NCBI RefSeq assembly: GCF_024449095.1
Contig: NZ_CP024627.1
Location: 2,852,001-2,916,000, forward strand
Source of the DNA: Vibrio coralliilyticus
Lineage (GTDB): Bacteria; Pseudomonadota; Gammaproteobacteria; Enterobacterales; Vibrionaceae
Direction of reading: 5' to 3'
DNA: 64,000 bases
The notes under the pieces were generated by a model. The model was not told the origin of the DNA and ran no database searches. It worked only from the letters and a program-made list of their open reading frames with translations. Below, in pieces: positions 49,953 through 58,520 of the stretch (its first letter is position 1; each line of letters opens with the position of its first letter). A program made the position numbers and the translations under genes.

Positions 49953-50117
49953 TCATTGTGGATTACCCGTTAGTTCACTAATATCAGCCGCAAACTGTTG
50001 ATGGGATTCACGCTCTTCAATAAGCACGGCATTGGTCTTGGCATCAATAACCAAGATTACCCCAACACCTTGCTTACACTCCACCAACATACCTTTTTCG
50101 ATTTCAGTAATGTCCAT
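49953..50117 (-). CDS. Small unknown protein, 54 residues
   Basis: A minus-strand ORF that begins MDITEIEKGMLVECKQG and ends ISELTGNPQ with TGA at 49953-49955. An AGGAGA site stands 6 nt before the ATG at 50117, a good ribosome site. The sequence reads like a small beta-barrel (alternating hydrophobic residues, GMLVE, GVILVID, NAVLIEE), somewhat like SH3-type or KOW-type folds. It is too short for a standard minimum-length ORF search. It lies between ridA and mdh, transcribed in the same direction as mdh, with the mdh terminator upstream. No family is recognised. Confidence 0.75.
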   Translation of the reverse strand: MDITEIEKGMLVECKQGVGVILVIDAKTNAVLIEERESHQQFAADISELTGNPQ

Positions 50118-50170
50118 AATCGTCTCCTTAACCTCATCATAGGTTTACCCTATCTAAGGGAAAAAGGATC

Positions 50171-50196
50171 AAAAAAGCCGACTCAACGTCGGCTTT
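50171..50196 (-). terminator. mdh terminator
   Basis: Stem aaagccgac / gtcggcttt followed on the minus strand by six T, just beyond the mdh stop. Confidence 0.9.
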
Positions 50197-50218
50197 ATTT
50201 ACACTACTCATGTAGGAT

Positions 50219-51151
50219 TTACTTAACGAAATCAACACCCGTTTGAATGTCACCGTTCAGTGTTTCTAACATGCCATCAAGCGCTGATTTTTCGAATGCG
50301 CTTAGCTCACCGTAGCTTAAGATTTCTTCAACGCCATCTTTGCCTAGTTTCACTGGCTGCGCGAAGAACGGTGCATGCTCGCCATCACCTTCGACATAAG
50401 CGTATTCCACCACATCTTCACCTTGAAGTGCTTTCACTAGAGCAAGGCCGAATCGACATGCAGCTTGGCCCATAGATAGAGTCGCACTACCACCACCCGC
50501 TTTTGCTTCTACCACTTCAGTACCCGCATTCTGGATACGCTTGGTCAGTGCTTCGACTTCTTCAGACGTAAACTCAACACCTTCCACTTGAGAAAGAAGA
50601 GGAAGAATCGTCACACCAGAGTGACCACCGATAACCGGTACACGCACTTCGCCTGGATCTTTATCTTTTAAATCCGCAACGAACGTTTCAGAACGAATCA
50701 CATCCAAGGTGGTAACACCAAATAGACGACGCTTATCGTAAACACCCGCTTTCTTAAGAACTTCTGCCGCAATTGGCACGGTTGTGTTGACTGGGTTAGT
50801 GATAATACCAATCATCGCTTTAGGGCAAACGTGAGCGATTTTCTCAGCAAGAGACTTAACGATACCAGCGTTGACGTTAAATAGGTCCGCACGATCCATA
50901 CCAGGCTTACGTGCAACACCCGCTGAAATAAGAACAACATCCGCACCTTCAAGTGCTGGCGTTGGATCTTCGCCCGCATAACCTTTGATTGATACAGGCG
51001 TTGGGATGTGGCTTAGATCAGCAGCAACACCCGGAGTAACCGGAGCGATGTCGTAAAGTGCTAAATCTGAACCAGCAGGAAGACGGTTTTTTAGTAAAAG
51101 GGCTAGGGCTTGACCGATGCCTCCAGCGGCACCAATAACGGCTACTTTCAT
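50219..51151 (-). CDS. mdh: Malate dehydrogenase
   Basis: A 310-residue NAD-dependent malate dehydrogenase, TCA cycle. The N-terminal [14 protein letters not shown] (about 7-20) binds NAD, and the catalytic His is in [13 protein letters not shown] near 175-187. The mobile loop Arg residues are in [13 protein letters not shown] near 78-90. It is divergent from argR, the classic gamma-proteobacterial order argR-mdh. Confidence 0.98.
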   Translation of the reverse strand: MKVAVIGAAGGIGQALALLLKNRLPAGSDLALYDIAPVTPGVAADLSHIPTPVSIKGYAGEDPTPALEGADVVLISAGVARKPGMDRADLFNVNAGIVKSLAEKIAHVCPKAMIGIITNPVNTTVPIAAEVLKKAGVYDKRRLFGVTTLDVIRSETFVADLKDKDPGEVRVPVIGGHSGVTILPLLSQVEGVEFTSEEVEALTKRIQNAGTEVVEAKAGGGSATLSMGQAACRFGLALVKALQGEDVVEYAYVEGDGEHAPFFAQPVKLGKDGVEEILSYGELSAFEKSALDGMLETLNGDIQTGVDFVK

Positions 51152-51481
51152 CGTAGTTCTCCTTGAGATGAATCTCTTTATAAGTCTTGGGGTGATTTGA
51201 AATCAACGCTGTCCAAAGCTATAGCAATCACATACTGATTACAATCAATTAACGTCAGCTTTGCGACCTTGCGCAACTCAGTAACAACGTGCTACACACA
51301 AGTGTTTATTATCCTTACATTTACCTTTAATGACAAAGAGTTAAGTAACTTTAAAATGCCACCTTACACATCCATTTACAGTGACACGATAGACAGAATT
51401 TGGTATAGCATTGGCACTATGTGCATAGCTATGCGAGAATATTCACTTGATTTTTATAAAAACAACGGTTGAAAGAGAACC
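51152..51481. promoter_or_regulatory. mdh/argR divergent control region with ARG box
   Basis: This is a 330-nt stretch without a gene. TGCATAGCTATGCG at 51422-51435 matches the ARG-box core TGmATwwwwATkCA very well, apart from the last base and the GC centre, 47 nt before the argR start. It would give autorepression of argR. A second half site (attca) overlaps at 51441-51445. Confidence 0.6.
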
Positions 51482-51952
51482 ATGCGTCATTCAGAAAAAC
51501 AAGATAACCTCGTCCGTGCTTTTAAAGCGCTACTCAAAGAGGAACGTTTTGGCTCCCAAGGGGATATTGTTGAGGCTCTGAAAAATGAAGGCTTCGAAAA
51601 CATCAACCAGTCCAAAGTTTCCCGCATGCTGACCAAGTTTGGCGCAGTACGTACCCGTAATGCCAAAATGGAAATGGTTTACTGTTTACCGGCAGAGTTA
51701 GGAGTGCCCACTGTATCAAGCTCACTGCGTGAACTAGTGCTGGATATCGATCATAACAATGCCTTAGTGGTTATTCATACTGGGCCGGGGGCTGCACAAT
51801 TGATCGCGCGCTTACTGGACTCCCTAGGAAAATCAGAAGGCATATTAGGTGTCGTAGCAGGAGATGACACTATCTTTATCACTCCAACTCTCAGTATGAC
51901 CACAGAACAGCTGTTCAATTCGGTTTGCGAACTGTTTGAATATACTGGATAA
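51482..51952 (+). CDS. argR: Arginine repressor ArgR
   Basis: A 156-residue hexameric repressor with L-arginine as co-repressor. The N-terminal winged helix-turn-helix includes [19 protein letters not shown] (about 43-61); the C-terminal arginine-binding part has the [13 protein letters not shown] block and the GDDTIFI block near 130-136. It likely controls the ARG-box candidates ahead of argF, itself and arcA. Confidence 0.97.
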   Translation: MRHSEKQDNLVRAFKALLKEERFGSQGDIVEALKNEGFENINQSKVSRMLTKFGAVRTRNAKMEMVYCLPAELGVPTVSSSLRELVLDIDHNNALVVIHTGPGAAQLIARLLDSLGKSEGILGVVAGDDTIFITPTLSMTTEQLFNSVCELFEYTG

Positions 51953-52286
51953 GTTTCAGATATATGCCTATTTTATGAGTCACTCGAGAGTATTTTTCCT
52001 GTGACTCAAATCACATCTTGAATAAATCTCCTTACCTAAACACACACTAAGCTAAATCCTTGATTAGCAAATGGTTTAACCTGCTAACTTAGGTTAAATT
52101 TTCGCTCAAAAACCAGCCAAATCCGCTACATTCTTTAACAATCGTGTAATTATGTGCCAATTTTTTGGTATTATTCAGCCACTTTTTCAACATATGGATT
52201 GAAAAAGATGCCGTTTCCATAAGAGGAAACTCCCATAGCGACTACACTTGCTATGGGGTTAATAATGAATAAAGGAAGGGAAATTC
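51953..52286 (+). promoter_or_regulatory. Leader of the TAXI-TRAP operon
   Basis: No gene is seen in these 334 nt. Near the 3' end two hairpins follow each other: gtttcc / ggaaac (52213-52218, 52225-52230) and cccatagc / gctatggg (52232-52239, 52250-52257). The second ends 29 nt before the start codon, so it may control the message or its stability. Confidence 0.5.
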
Positions 52287-53255
52287 ATGGCATTGAACAA
52301 ACTGATTAAAGTTGGTGCTATTGCAGCTGCTGTAATGGGTGCTGGTGCGGTTAACGCTCAAGAGTTCATCACGATTGGTACTGGGTCTGTAACAGGTGTT
52401 TACTACCCAACTGGTGGTGCAATTTGTAAGCTGGTTAACAAAGGCCGTAAAGACCACAACATTCGTTGTTCAGTAGAGTCGACTGGTGGTTCAATCTACA
52501 ACGTCAACACTATCCGTGCTGGCGAACTGGATTTCGGCATCGTTCAGTCTGACTGGCAGTACCACGGCTACAATGGTACAAGTAAGTTTGCTGAACAAGG
52601 CCCGTACAAAGAACTGCGAGCAATGTTCTCTCTACACACTGAACCATTCAACATCATCGCTCGAGCTGACTCTGGTATCGAAAATGTCTCTGACCTAAAA
52701 GGTAAGCGCGTTAACATCGGTAACCCGGGTTCAGGTGACCGTGCAACTATGGGTGTTGTCATGGAAGCAATGGGCTGGACTAACGACAGCTTTAAACTGG
52801 CTTCTGAACTGAAAGGTTCTGAGCGTTCTCAAGCTCTATGTGACAACAAAATCGACGCGTTCGTCTATGTGGTAGGCCATCCAAACGGTTCAATCAAAGA
52901 AGCCACAACATCTTGTGATGCGAAGTTAGTTTCAGCGACAGGTCCTAAGATTGACAAGATTGTTGGTGACAACCCTTACTACGCATTCAGCACAGTACCT
53001 GCTGGTATGTACCGCGGTACAGATAAAGACGTAAATAGCTTCGGTGTTGCTGCTACTATGGTAACCACAACAAACGTTTCTGATGAAGTTGCTTACAATG
53101 TGGCGAAATCTGTATTTGAAAACTTCGATACCTTCAAGCGTCTGCATCCTGCTTTTGCAAACCTTAAGAAAGAAGACATGGTGAAAGCCGGTCTTTCTAT
53201 CCCTCTACATCCAGGTGCAGAGAAATACTACAAAGAAATAGGTCTACTTAAGTAA
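52287..53255 (+). CDS. TAXI family TRAP transporter, periplasmic binding protein
   Basis: A 322-residue secreted protein with a signal peptide cut after AGAVNA (about residue 24). The TAXI family block TGSVTGVYYPTGGAICKLVN is near 33-52, and the GNPGSGDRATMGVVM block is near 147-161. The protein binds an unknown ligand (glutamate and other organic acids are known for TAXI members) and delivers it to the permease at 53485. Its gene is likely more expressed than the permease because of the hairpins after it. Confidence 0.92.
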   Translation: MALNKLIKVGAIAAAVMGAGAVNAQEFITIGTGSVTGVYYPTGGAICKLVNKGRKDHNIRCSVESTGGSIYNVNTIRAGELDFGIVQSDWQYHGYNGTSKFAEQGPYKELRAMFSLHTEPFNIIARADSGIENVSDLKGKRVNIGNPGSGDRATMGVVMEAMGWTNDSFKLASELKGSERSQALCDNKIDAFVYVVGHPNGSIKEATTSCDAKLVSATGPKIDKIVGDNPYYAFSTVPAGMYRGTDKDVNSFGVAATMVTTTNVSDEVAYNVAKSVFENFDTFKRLHPAFANLKKEDMVKAGLSIPLHPGAEKYYKEIGLLK

Positions 53256-53268
53256 CCTCTCTTTATTC

Positions 53269-53358
53269 ACCAAGGAGGCTCTCCCTCCTTGGTACATTAA
53301 GCTCTAAGGTATTGAGCCAAATCATAATTATTTTGGAGTTTCACATTTTTGAAACTCC
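53269..53358 (+). terminator. Two hairpins between binding protein and permease genes
   Basis: accaaggagg / cctccttggt (53269-53278, 53284-53293) has no T tract. ggagtttca / tgaaactcc (53335-53343, 53350-53358) is followed by tctttgtttc. The second could be a partial terminator, the first an mRNA-stabilising stem. Confidence 0.55.
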
Positions 53359-53484
53359 TCTTTGTTTCTATATATCAAAAACTTACAACTGAGCAATATT
53401 TCATCTTTTCACTAAACTGAAAGATGCAAAGTCAGGTTCTGACAATCATAAAAGACAAGGCCATTTATAATAAGGATTAAGTAC

Positions 53485-56064
53485 ATGTCGAAGACAACAT
53501 CTCCGTCTCAAGATGTGCAAGAAATGGTAGCTCAAGCCGATACCGGTGCCCGTGCTCCACTGGGGATCCCAGGACGTATCTTATGGTTTGTGCCGCTATG
53601 TTGGTCACTGTTCCAACTTTGGTACGCATCCCCTCTGCCGTTCATTTTTGACTTTGGCGTACTCAACGATACGGAAGCACGCTCAATACATTTGATGTTT
53701 GCCGTGTTCTTGGCGTTTACAGCCTACCCCGCTCTCAAGAGCTCTCCTCGTGATAAAATTCCCGCTTTGGACTGGTTATTAGCCTTAGCAGGTAGCTTCT
53801 CCGCTGCGTATATCTATATCTTCTACACTGAGCTGGCTGGTCGTTCCGGCGCTCCCACAACATTAGATATTGTTGTTGCTGTGACTGGTATGGTATTACT
53901 CCTCGAAGCAACTCGTCGTGCACTAGGTCCACCATTGATGGTCGTAGCAGCCGTATTCTTACTGTATACGTTTGGCGGCCCATACATGCCAGACGTGATT
54001 GCTCACAAAGGGGCCAGCCTGAACAAAGCGATGTCTCACCTGTGGTTAACGACCGAAGGTGTGTTTGGTGTTGCTCTGGGAGTATCAACCTCATTCGTTT
54101 TCCTATTTGTACTCTTTGGCGCAATGTTAGAACGTGCAGGTGCTGGCGCTTATTTCATTAAAGTCGCTTTCTCTTTACTCGGTCATATGAAAGGCGGTCC
54201 AGCAAAAGCAGCAGTTGTCGCTTCAGGCCTTTCAGGCTTAGTTTCTGGCTCTTCTATTGCCAACGTCGTAACGACGGGGACTTTTACTATCCCATTGATG
54301 AAGCGTGTTGGCTTCCCAGGAACGAAAGCCGGTGCGGTAGAAGTCGCCGCTTCAACCAATGGTCAGCTAACACCACCAATCATGGGTGCTGCGGCGTTCC
54401 TTATGGTCGAGTACGTTGGAATCTCTTACGTCGAAGTCATCAAAGCGGCGATCCTTCCTGCTCTGATTTCTTACATCGCACTGATTTACATCGTTCACCT
54501 AGAAGCCTGTAAAGCAGGCATGACTGGTCTTCCGCGTCGTCACAATCCTACACTAATCGCAAGCTTGCTATCATTCACTGGCACCATTCTCGGCTTGTGT
54601 GTCATTAGTGCCGCGGTGTACTACGGTATTGGTTGGACGAAAGACGTCTTCGGTGATGCCGCCACCCCTATCGTCACCGTGGCATTGCTGCTCTCTTACA
54701 TCGGTCTGGTCAGCGTCTCGGCTAGATACGCCAAAGAAGGCGCCATTGAGATTGATGCTGAGCTCACTGAAGTACCAGATCCGGGTCCAACGATAAAATC
54801 TGGCTTGCACTACCTACTTCCAATCGTGGTACTTGTGTGGTGTCTGACAGTTGAACGTTTCTCTCCAGGTCTATCAGCCTTTTGGGCAACGGTATTCATG
54901 ATCTTTATCCTGATTACTCAACGTCCTCTCATGGCCGTACTGTCTAAGCAAGGTGCTATTGCCGAACAGACCAAAGAAGGCTTTATCGACTTGCTTGAGA
55001 GTTTAGTGTCTGGTGCTCGTAACATGATTGGTATCGGTGTTGCTACCGCTGCAGCGGGCACAGTTGTCGGGGTAGTCACTCTGACAGGTATCGGTCTCGT
55101 GATGACGGATTTCGTTGAATTCATTTCCGGCGGTAACATTATCCTGATGCTTCTGTTTACCGCAGTGATCAGTCTGATCCTCGGTATGGGCCTACCGACG
55201 ACCGCAAACTACATCGTGGTATCGACCTTGATGGCACCAGTTATTGTTACCCTTGGTGCACAAAGCGGTTTGATCATCCCACTGATTGCCGTTCACTTGT
55301 TTGTGTTCTATTTCGGCATCCTTGCGGATGATACACCTCCAGTTGGTTTGGCTGCCTTCGCAGCGGCGGCTATCGCGAAATCAGATCCCATTCGCACGGG
55401 TATTCAAGGCTTCACCTACGATATTCGTACTGCAATCTTGCCATTTATGTTCATCTTCAACACTCAACTTCTTTTGATGGGTATTGATAGTTGGTGGCAT
55501 TTGTTGCTCACGATCATATCTTCCGTCATCGCAATGCTGATATTCTCTGCTGCGACGCAAGGCTGGTGGTTTACTAAGAACAAGTGGTGGGAAACCGTCC
55601 TACTCTTGGTTCTGACCTTTACTTTCTTCCGCCCTGGCTTCTGGTGGGATCAAATTTATCCAGCCAAAGTACTTCACCCAGGTACAGAGATCGCGCAAAT
55701 CACTGAACAGCTGCCTGTTGGTCAGGACATTGAGCTTCTCGTTGCCGGTGAAAATCTTGAAGGTGATTTCATCTCGAAAACAGTTCGTCTGCCATTCGAT
55801 GACAGTGCGAAATCAGCGGAGGATCGTATTGCGTCGATGGGGCTAATGCTCAATAACGCCAACGGCCGTATGTTAGTCGACATGGTCGAATTTGGCAGCC
55901 CTGCAGAAGCTGCTGGTGTTGATTTCGACTGGGAAATTCGCTCTGTTGTCGTTGACGCCGATCGACCAATGAAAGAGTGGGTTTTCGTACCAGCACTGCT
56001 ACTCCTTATTGGCTTGGGCATGAACCAGCAGAGACGAGCTCGAAAGGAACAATTGAGCGCGTAA
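53485..56064 (+). CDS. TRAP transporter permease, fused DctQ-DctM with PDZ-like end
   Basis: An 859-residue membrane protein, with the small four-TM and large twelve-TM TRAP subunits fused, typical of TAXI systems. The DctM core includes SGLVSGSSIANVVTTGTFTI near 250-269, PPIMGAAAFLMVEYVG near 294-309 and LGMGLPTTANYIVVSTLMAP near 568-587. After the last core TM (about residue 700) a soluble C-terminal part (DUF3394-like) contains a PDZ-like stretch VEFGSPAEAAGVDFDWEI near 799-816 and a final TM. It transports the ligand bound by the TAXI protein in symport with Na+. Confidence 0.93.
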   Translation: MSKTTSPSQDVQEMVAQADTGARAPLGIPGRILWFVPLCWSLFQLWYASPLPFIFDFGVLNDTEARSIHLMFAVFLAFTAYPALKSSPRDKIPALDWLLALAGSFSAAYIYIFYTELAGRSGAPTTLDIVVAVTGMVLLLEATRRALGPPLMVVAAVFLLYTFGGPYMPDVIAHKGASLNKAMSHLWLTTEGVFGVALGVSTSFVFLFVLFGAMLERAGAGAYFIKVAFSLLGHMKGGPAKAAVVASGLSGLVSGSSIANVVTTGTFTIPLMKRVGFPGTKAGAVEVAASTNGQLTPPIMGAAAFLMVEYVGISYVEVIKAAILPALISYIALIYIVHLEACKAGMTGLPRRHNPTLIASLLSFTGTILGLCVISAAVYYGIGWTKDVFGDAATPIVTVALLLSYIGLVSVSARYAKEGAIEIDAELTEVPDPGPTIKSGLHYLLPIVVLVWCLTVERFSPGLSAFWATVFMIFILITQRPLMAVLSKQGAIAEQTKEGFIDLLESLVSGARNMIGIGVATAAAGTVVGVVTLTGIGLVMTDFVEFISGGNIILMLLFTAVISLILGMGLPTTANYIVVSTLMAPVIVTLGAQSGLIIPLIAVHLFVFYFGILADDTPPVGLAAFAAAAIAKSDPIRTGIQGFTYDIRTAILPFMFIFNTQLLLMGIDSWWHLLLTIISSVIAMLIFSAATQGWWFTKNKWWETVLLLVLTFTFFRPGFWWDQIYPAKVLHPGTEIAQITEQLPVGQDIELLVAGENLEGDFISKTVRLPFDDSAKSAEDRIASMGLMLNNANGRMLVDMVEFGSPAEAAGVDFDWEIRSVVVDADRPMKEWVFVPALLLLIGLGMNQQRRARKEQLSA

Positions 56065-56193
56065 CTTAGTCAGCCTCACTCCACTGAGGGAAGTGGGGCT
56101 ACACTTATACCAAACACATTAGTGGATTTGGTATCTACTAAGGATGCAATGACTTGGCCTCGTTGGAGGCTAAGCTTAAAAAGAGAGCTATCG

Positions 56194-56631
56194 ATGTATA
56201 AGCAAATTCTTGTTCCTGTCGATCTGAACGACAAAGGTTTTTCTGATAAAGCACTTGAACTGGCTGTCTGGCATGCCAAGTACTCCAAGGCTCAAGTTCA
56301 TCTTCTGAACGTATTACCAGGCATTCACATGTCTATGGTTGCGACCTATTTTCCAAAGGATGCCGCAACAAAAATGAAAAATGACGTTGAAAACCAGCTG
56401 AAACAGTTCGCAGTCCAGCATATTCCAGAAGAAGTCGTTTATAAAACACATGTAGCTGAAGGCAAAGCGTACGCCACGATTCTCGACTACGCGGAAAAGC
56501 TCGGTGCAGACCTGATTGTGATGCCAAGCCATAAGCGTTCTAAACTGGATAAGGTAGTATTAGGTTCCGTCGCCAGTAAAGTGGTTCAGAACTCCCCTAT
56601 CAATATTTTGGTGGTCAAACCGCACGGCTAA
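56194..56631 (+). CDS. Universal stress protein family (UspA-like), TRAP-associated
   Basis: A 145-residue UspA-fold protein. ILVPVDLNDKGFSDKALELA near the start and the ATP-binding pattern G-x2-G-x9-G-S, here ending in VVLGSVASKVVQNSPINILVV, suggest ATP binding. The frame is open further upstream to 56122, but the MYKQILVPVD start with AGAGAG ahead at 56194 fits the family. Related proteins in TRAP operons (TeaD of Halomonas) bind ATP and tune transport. It lies 130 nt after the permease. Confidence 0.9.
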   Translation: MYKQILVPVDLNDKGFSDKALELAVWHAKYSKAQVHLLNVLPGIHMSMVATYFPKDAATKMKNDVENQLKQFAVQHIPEEVVYKTHVAEGKAYATILDYAEKLGADLIVMPSHKRSKLDKVVLGSVASKVVQNSPINILVVKPHG

Positions 56632-56648
56632 GTTAACTGAATAAAGAC

Positions 56649-56674
56649 AAAAGGCGCTCAATTGAGCGCCTTTT
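56649..56674 (+). terminator. Terminator of the TRAP/UspA unit
   Basis: A perfect palindromic stem aaaaggcgctca / attgagcgcctttt with six T, 18 nt past the stop. Confidence 0.9.
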
Positions 56675-56723
56675 TTAATAGTTATTAACGATTGATATTA
56701 TAGTTTCAATCGAGTTCCTTTAA

Positions 56724-56738
56724 TGAAAATAATTATCA
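56724..56738 (+). promoter_or_regulatory. Fur box upstream of the DUF2061 gene
   Basis: tgaaaataattatca matches the 7-1-7 Fur-box core TGATAATnATTATCA at all but one position (14 of 15, N counted). It ends 37 nt before the start of the DUF2061 gene, over the expected promoter. An AT-rich tail continues the pattern (ataatgatc). Confidence 0.7.
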
Positions 56739-56775
56739 ATAATGATCCTATCAACACCAAAGACTGGATGACATC

Positions 56776-57168
56776 ATGAAAAAGACACTCACTTTTGCCG
56801 CTCTTCATTTCACTATCGCGTTCACTGTCGCATATCTATTGACGGGGGATATCTTGATCGGCAGTTTAATTGCCATGATCGAGCCTATGGTGAATACTGT
56901 TGCGTTTTATTTTCATGAACAAGTCTGGCACACCTCACCTCGCTTAAAAAAACATCAGAGTGCTACCACACTGAAGACCACCAGCTTTGCTGTTGTACAC
57001 TTCAGCGTTGCCTTCAGTGTGGCTTATCTTTTAACAGGGAGCTGGTTAGTCGGAGGAGTCATGGCAACGATAGAACCAAGTATTAATACGCTTGCCTATT
57101 ACTTCCATGAGCGAGTCTGGCAGCACAGACAAACTTCTCTGTTTTCACAGCACATAGCCCGCGCTTGA
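56776..57168 (+). CDS. Tandem DUF2061 membrane protein
   Basis: A 130-residue protein of two DUF2061 units. Each has an HF-x-I/V-AF-x-VAYLLTG opening, a second hydrophobic stretch and a NT-x-A-Y/F-FHE-x-VW end (residues of about 1-51 and 67-117). It has about four TM helices. The first residue pattern repeats so closely that an internal duplication is certain. Nothing is known of its function. The Fur box upstream suggests expression under iron limitation. Convergent with the GH2-like gene, only 4 nt from its end. Confidence 0.85.
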   Translation: MKKTLTFAALHFTIAFTVAYLLTGDILIGSLIAMIEPMVNTVAFYFHEQVWHTSPRLKKHQSATTLKTTSFAVVHFSVAFSVAYLLTGSWLVGGVMATIEPSINTLAYYFHERVWQHRQTSLFSQHIARA

Positions 57169-57172
57169 AAGA

Positions 57173-57973
57173 CTAAATTGGAAAATGCGTCACGCAGAGG
57201 TCTTCACTCAGGCCAATATTAAATTTTTGACATTGGCCATCGAGCATCACTTCCAATTGATAAAGCTCTTCGGGATCAGGTTGGCTTGCGTTGAAATAAA
57301 TCGGAGCTTCTACCTGAAATAAGGCGCTGACATGATCATTTCTCACATCAATGGGGATATGATACGTCATACCATTAAATTTCACGGATGCAGAAACCAA
57401 CCCAGACGCATAAGTTTTGTAGTGCAGATCTACCATAAATTCACAGCCTCCCCCATGGTGCCATATCTGCTCAGTCACAACATGCTCGAGCCGTACATGG
57501 CGAATAAACTGTAAATAAGGCTCTTTCCAAATCCCCATTCGAGAGTCAAACTTCTGGTAGGTTTGTGCCCCTAAGGGGCAAAGTTCTAAACTGTCTTCCT
57601 CAAATAACAGCCCCTCTTCCTCTTCGAGAAATAATATCTCAAACCGATTCCGACCAAGCTGCATATAAGGTCGAATATCTTTCTTATATTCTGCTTGCGA
57701 GCCATCACAATCAAACAGCGCGACACCATTGAGTCGAACTTCAGCATGGTAATCTACGCCACCGAGCACCAAGTCAACGGCAGGGAACGCCAGCATCGCC
57801 TCATCAACTTCAATATCATGCATCAAGTGCCACTCCTGCTCTGCAATGGCAGCTTCCGAAAGAAGGTCTGGGAGTTTAGCGCTTAATGGAGCGGGAAAAG
57901 TGATGTCATCCTGAGGAATCGAGAAATTTGTTAACGGCGAAATTTGCCATAAACCTGCGAGTGATAGCTGCAT
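57173..57973 (-). CDS. GH2 N-terminal-like protein without catalytic domain
   Basis: A 266-residue soluble protein that resembles the sugar-binding start of beta-mannosidases and other GH2 enzymes. LSLAGLWQIS opens the protein, GVDYHAEVRLNGVALFD stands at 72-88, and GIWKEPYLQF at 147-156 is the end of the jellyroll; the remainder (about 160-266) looks like the Ig-like domain that follows. The catalytic TIM barrel is absent, and the ORF ends with a normal stop. It has no signal peptide. Probably a carbohydrate-binding protein or a remnant; reading frame is intact and codons look normal, so a remnant is less likely. Confidence 0.65.
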   Translation of the reverse strand: MQLSLAGLWQISPLTNFSIPQDDITFPAPLSAKLPDLLSEAAIAEQEWHLMHDIEVDEAMLAFPAVDLVLGGVDYHAEVRLNGVALFDCDGSQAEYKKDIRPYMQLGRNRFEILFLEEEEGLLFEEDSLELCPLGAQTYQKFDSRMGIWKEPYLQFIRHVRLEHVVTEQIWHHGGGCEFMVDLHYKTYASGLVSASVKFNGMTYHIPIDVRNDHVSALFQVEAPIYFNASQPDPEELYQLEVMLDGQCQKFNIGLSEDLCVTHFPI

Positions 57974-58064
57974 GTTTCCCTTATAAATTGAGCTAGATCA
58001 AGTTTGGGTGATTATAAAGAATCAATATAGTGAAAGATACCTAAGTACTCTCGAATTTAGGTAC

Positions 58065-58092
58065 AAAAAAACCAGCCTCACGCTGGTTTTTT
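58065..58092 (-). terminator. rraB terminator
   Basis: A stem aaaaaccagc / gctggttttt with a 5-nt loop; on the minus strand it is followed by a T run. It lies 14 nt past the rraB stop. Confidence 0.9.
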
Positions 58093-58106
58093 CTTATGAC
58101 GAGAGA

Positions 58107-58520
58107 TTACTCGTCATCTCCGTCTTCTTCAGGGTATAAGGCATCTTCACCTTCATAGTAAGTGCCCCACCCGTCATAGATGATGTCGTATTTCTCAGCA
58201 AGGTGAATCAGCTTCTCTACTTGAGCATCAATCGCCTCAGCATCAAGTGCCGATTCCATCGTTGCGTCGCAGCACAACAATTTATTACCGTCTTCATCTT
58301 CTGTTTCTTCAGCTTCTAATACTTCAAAGCCCATCTTGAATGCCTCTACCACGGCTTTTTCCAGTGTATCGAAGTCTTCAGCAAACAGGTGGTGCTCAAT
58401 TTCATACAATGCATCTGGATCACTACCATCTTCACGCAAGGCTTGAATGATATCGCGAGTCTCTTCCTTTTGAATCTCAATTAATTCTTCAACAGATAGA
58501 TATTCGTCTTCATGAGACAT
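58107..58520 (-). CDS. rraB: Regulator of ribonuclease E activity B
   Basis: A 137-residue very acidic protein, the length and charge of RraB, which binds RNase E and inhibits processing of some mRNAs. [20 protein letters not shown] near 81-100 and YDGWGTYYE near 115-123 are family marks. The acidic tail (EEDGDDE) is normal. Single gene on the minus strand. Confidence 0.93.
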   Translation of the reverse strand: MSHEDEYLSVEELIEIQKEETRDIIQALREDGSDPDALYEIEHHLFAEDFDTLEKAVVEAFKMGFEVLEAEETEDEDGNKLLCCDATMESALDAEAIDAQVEKLIHLAEKYDIIYDGWGTYYEGEDALYPEEDGDDE

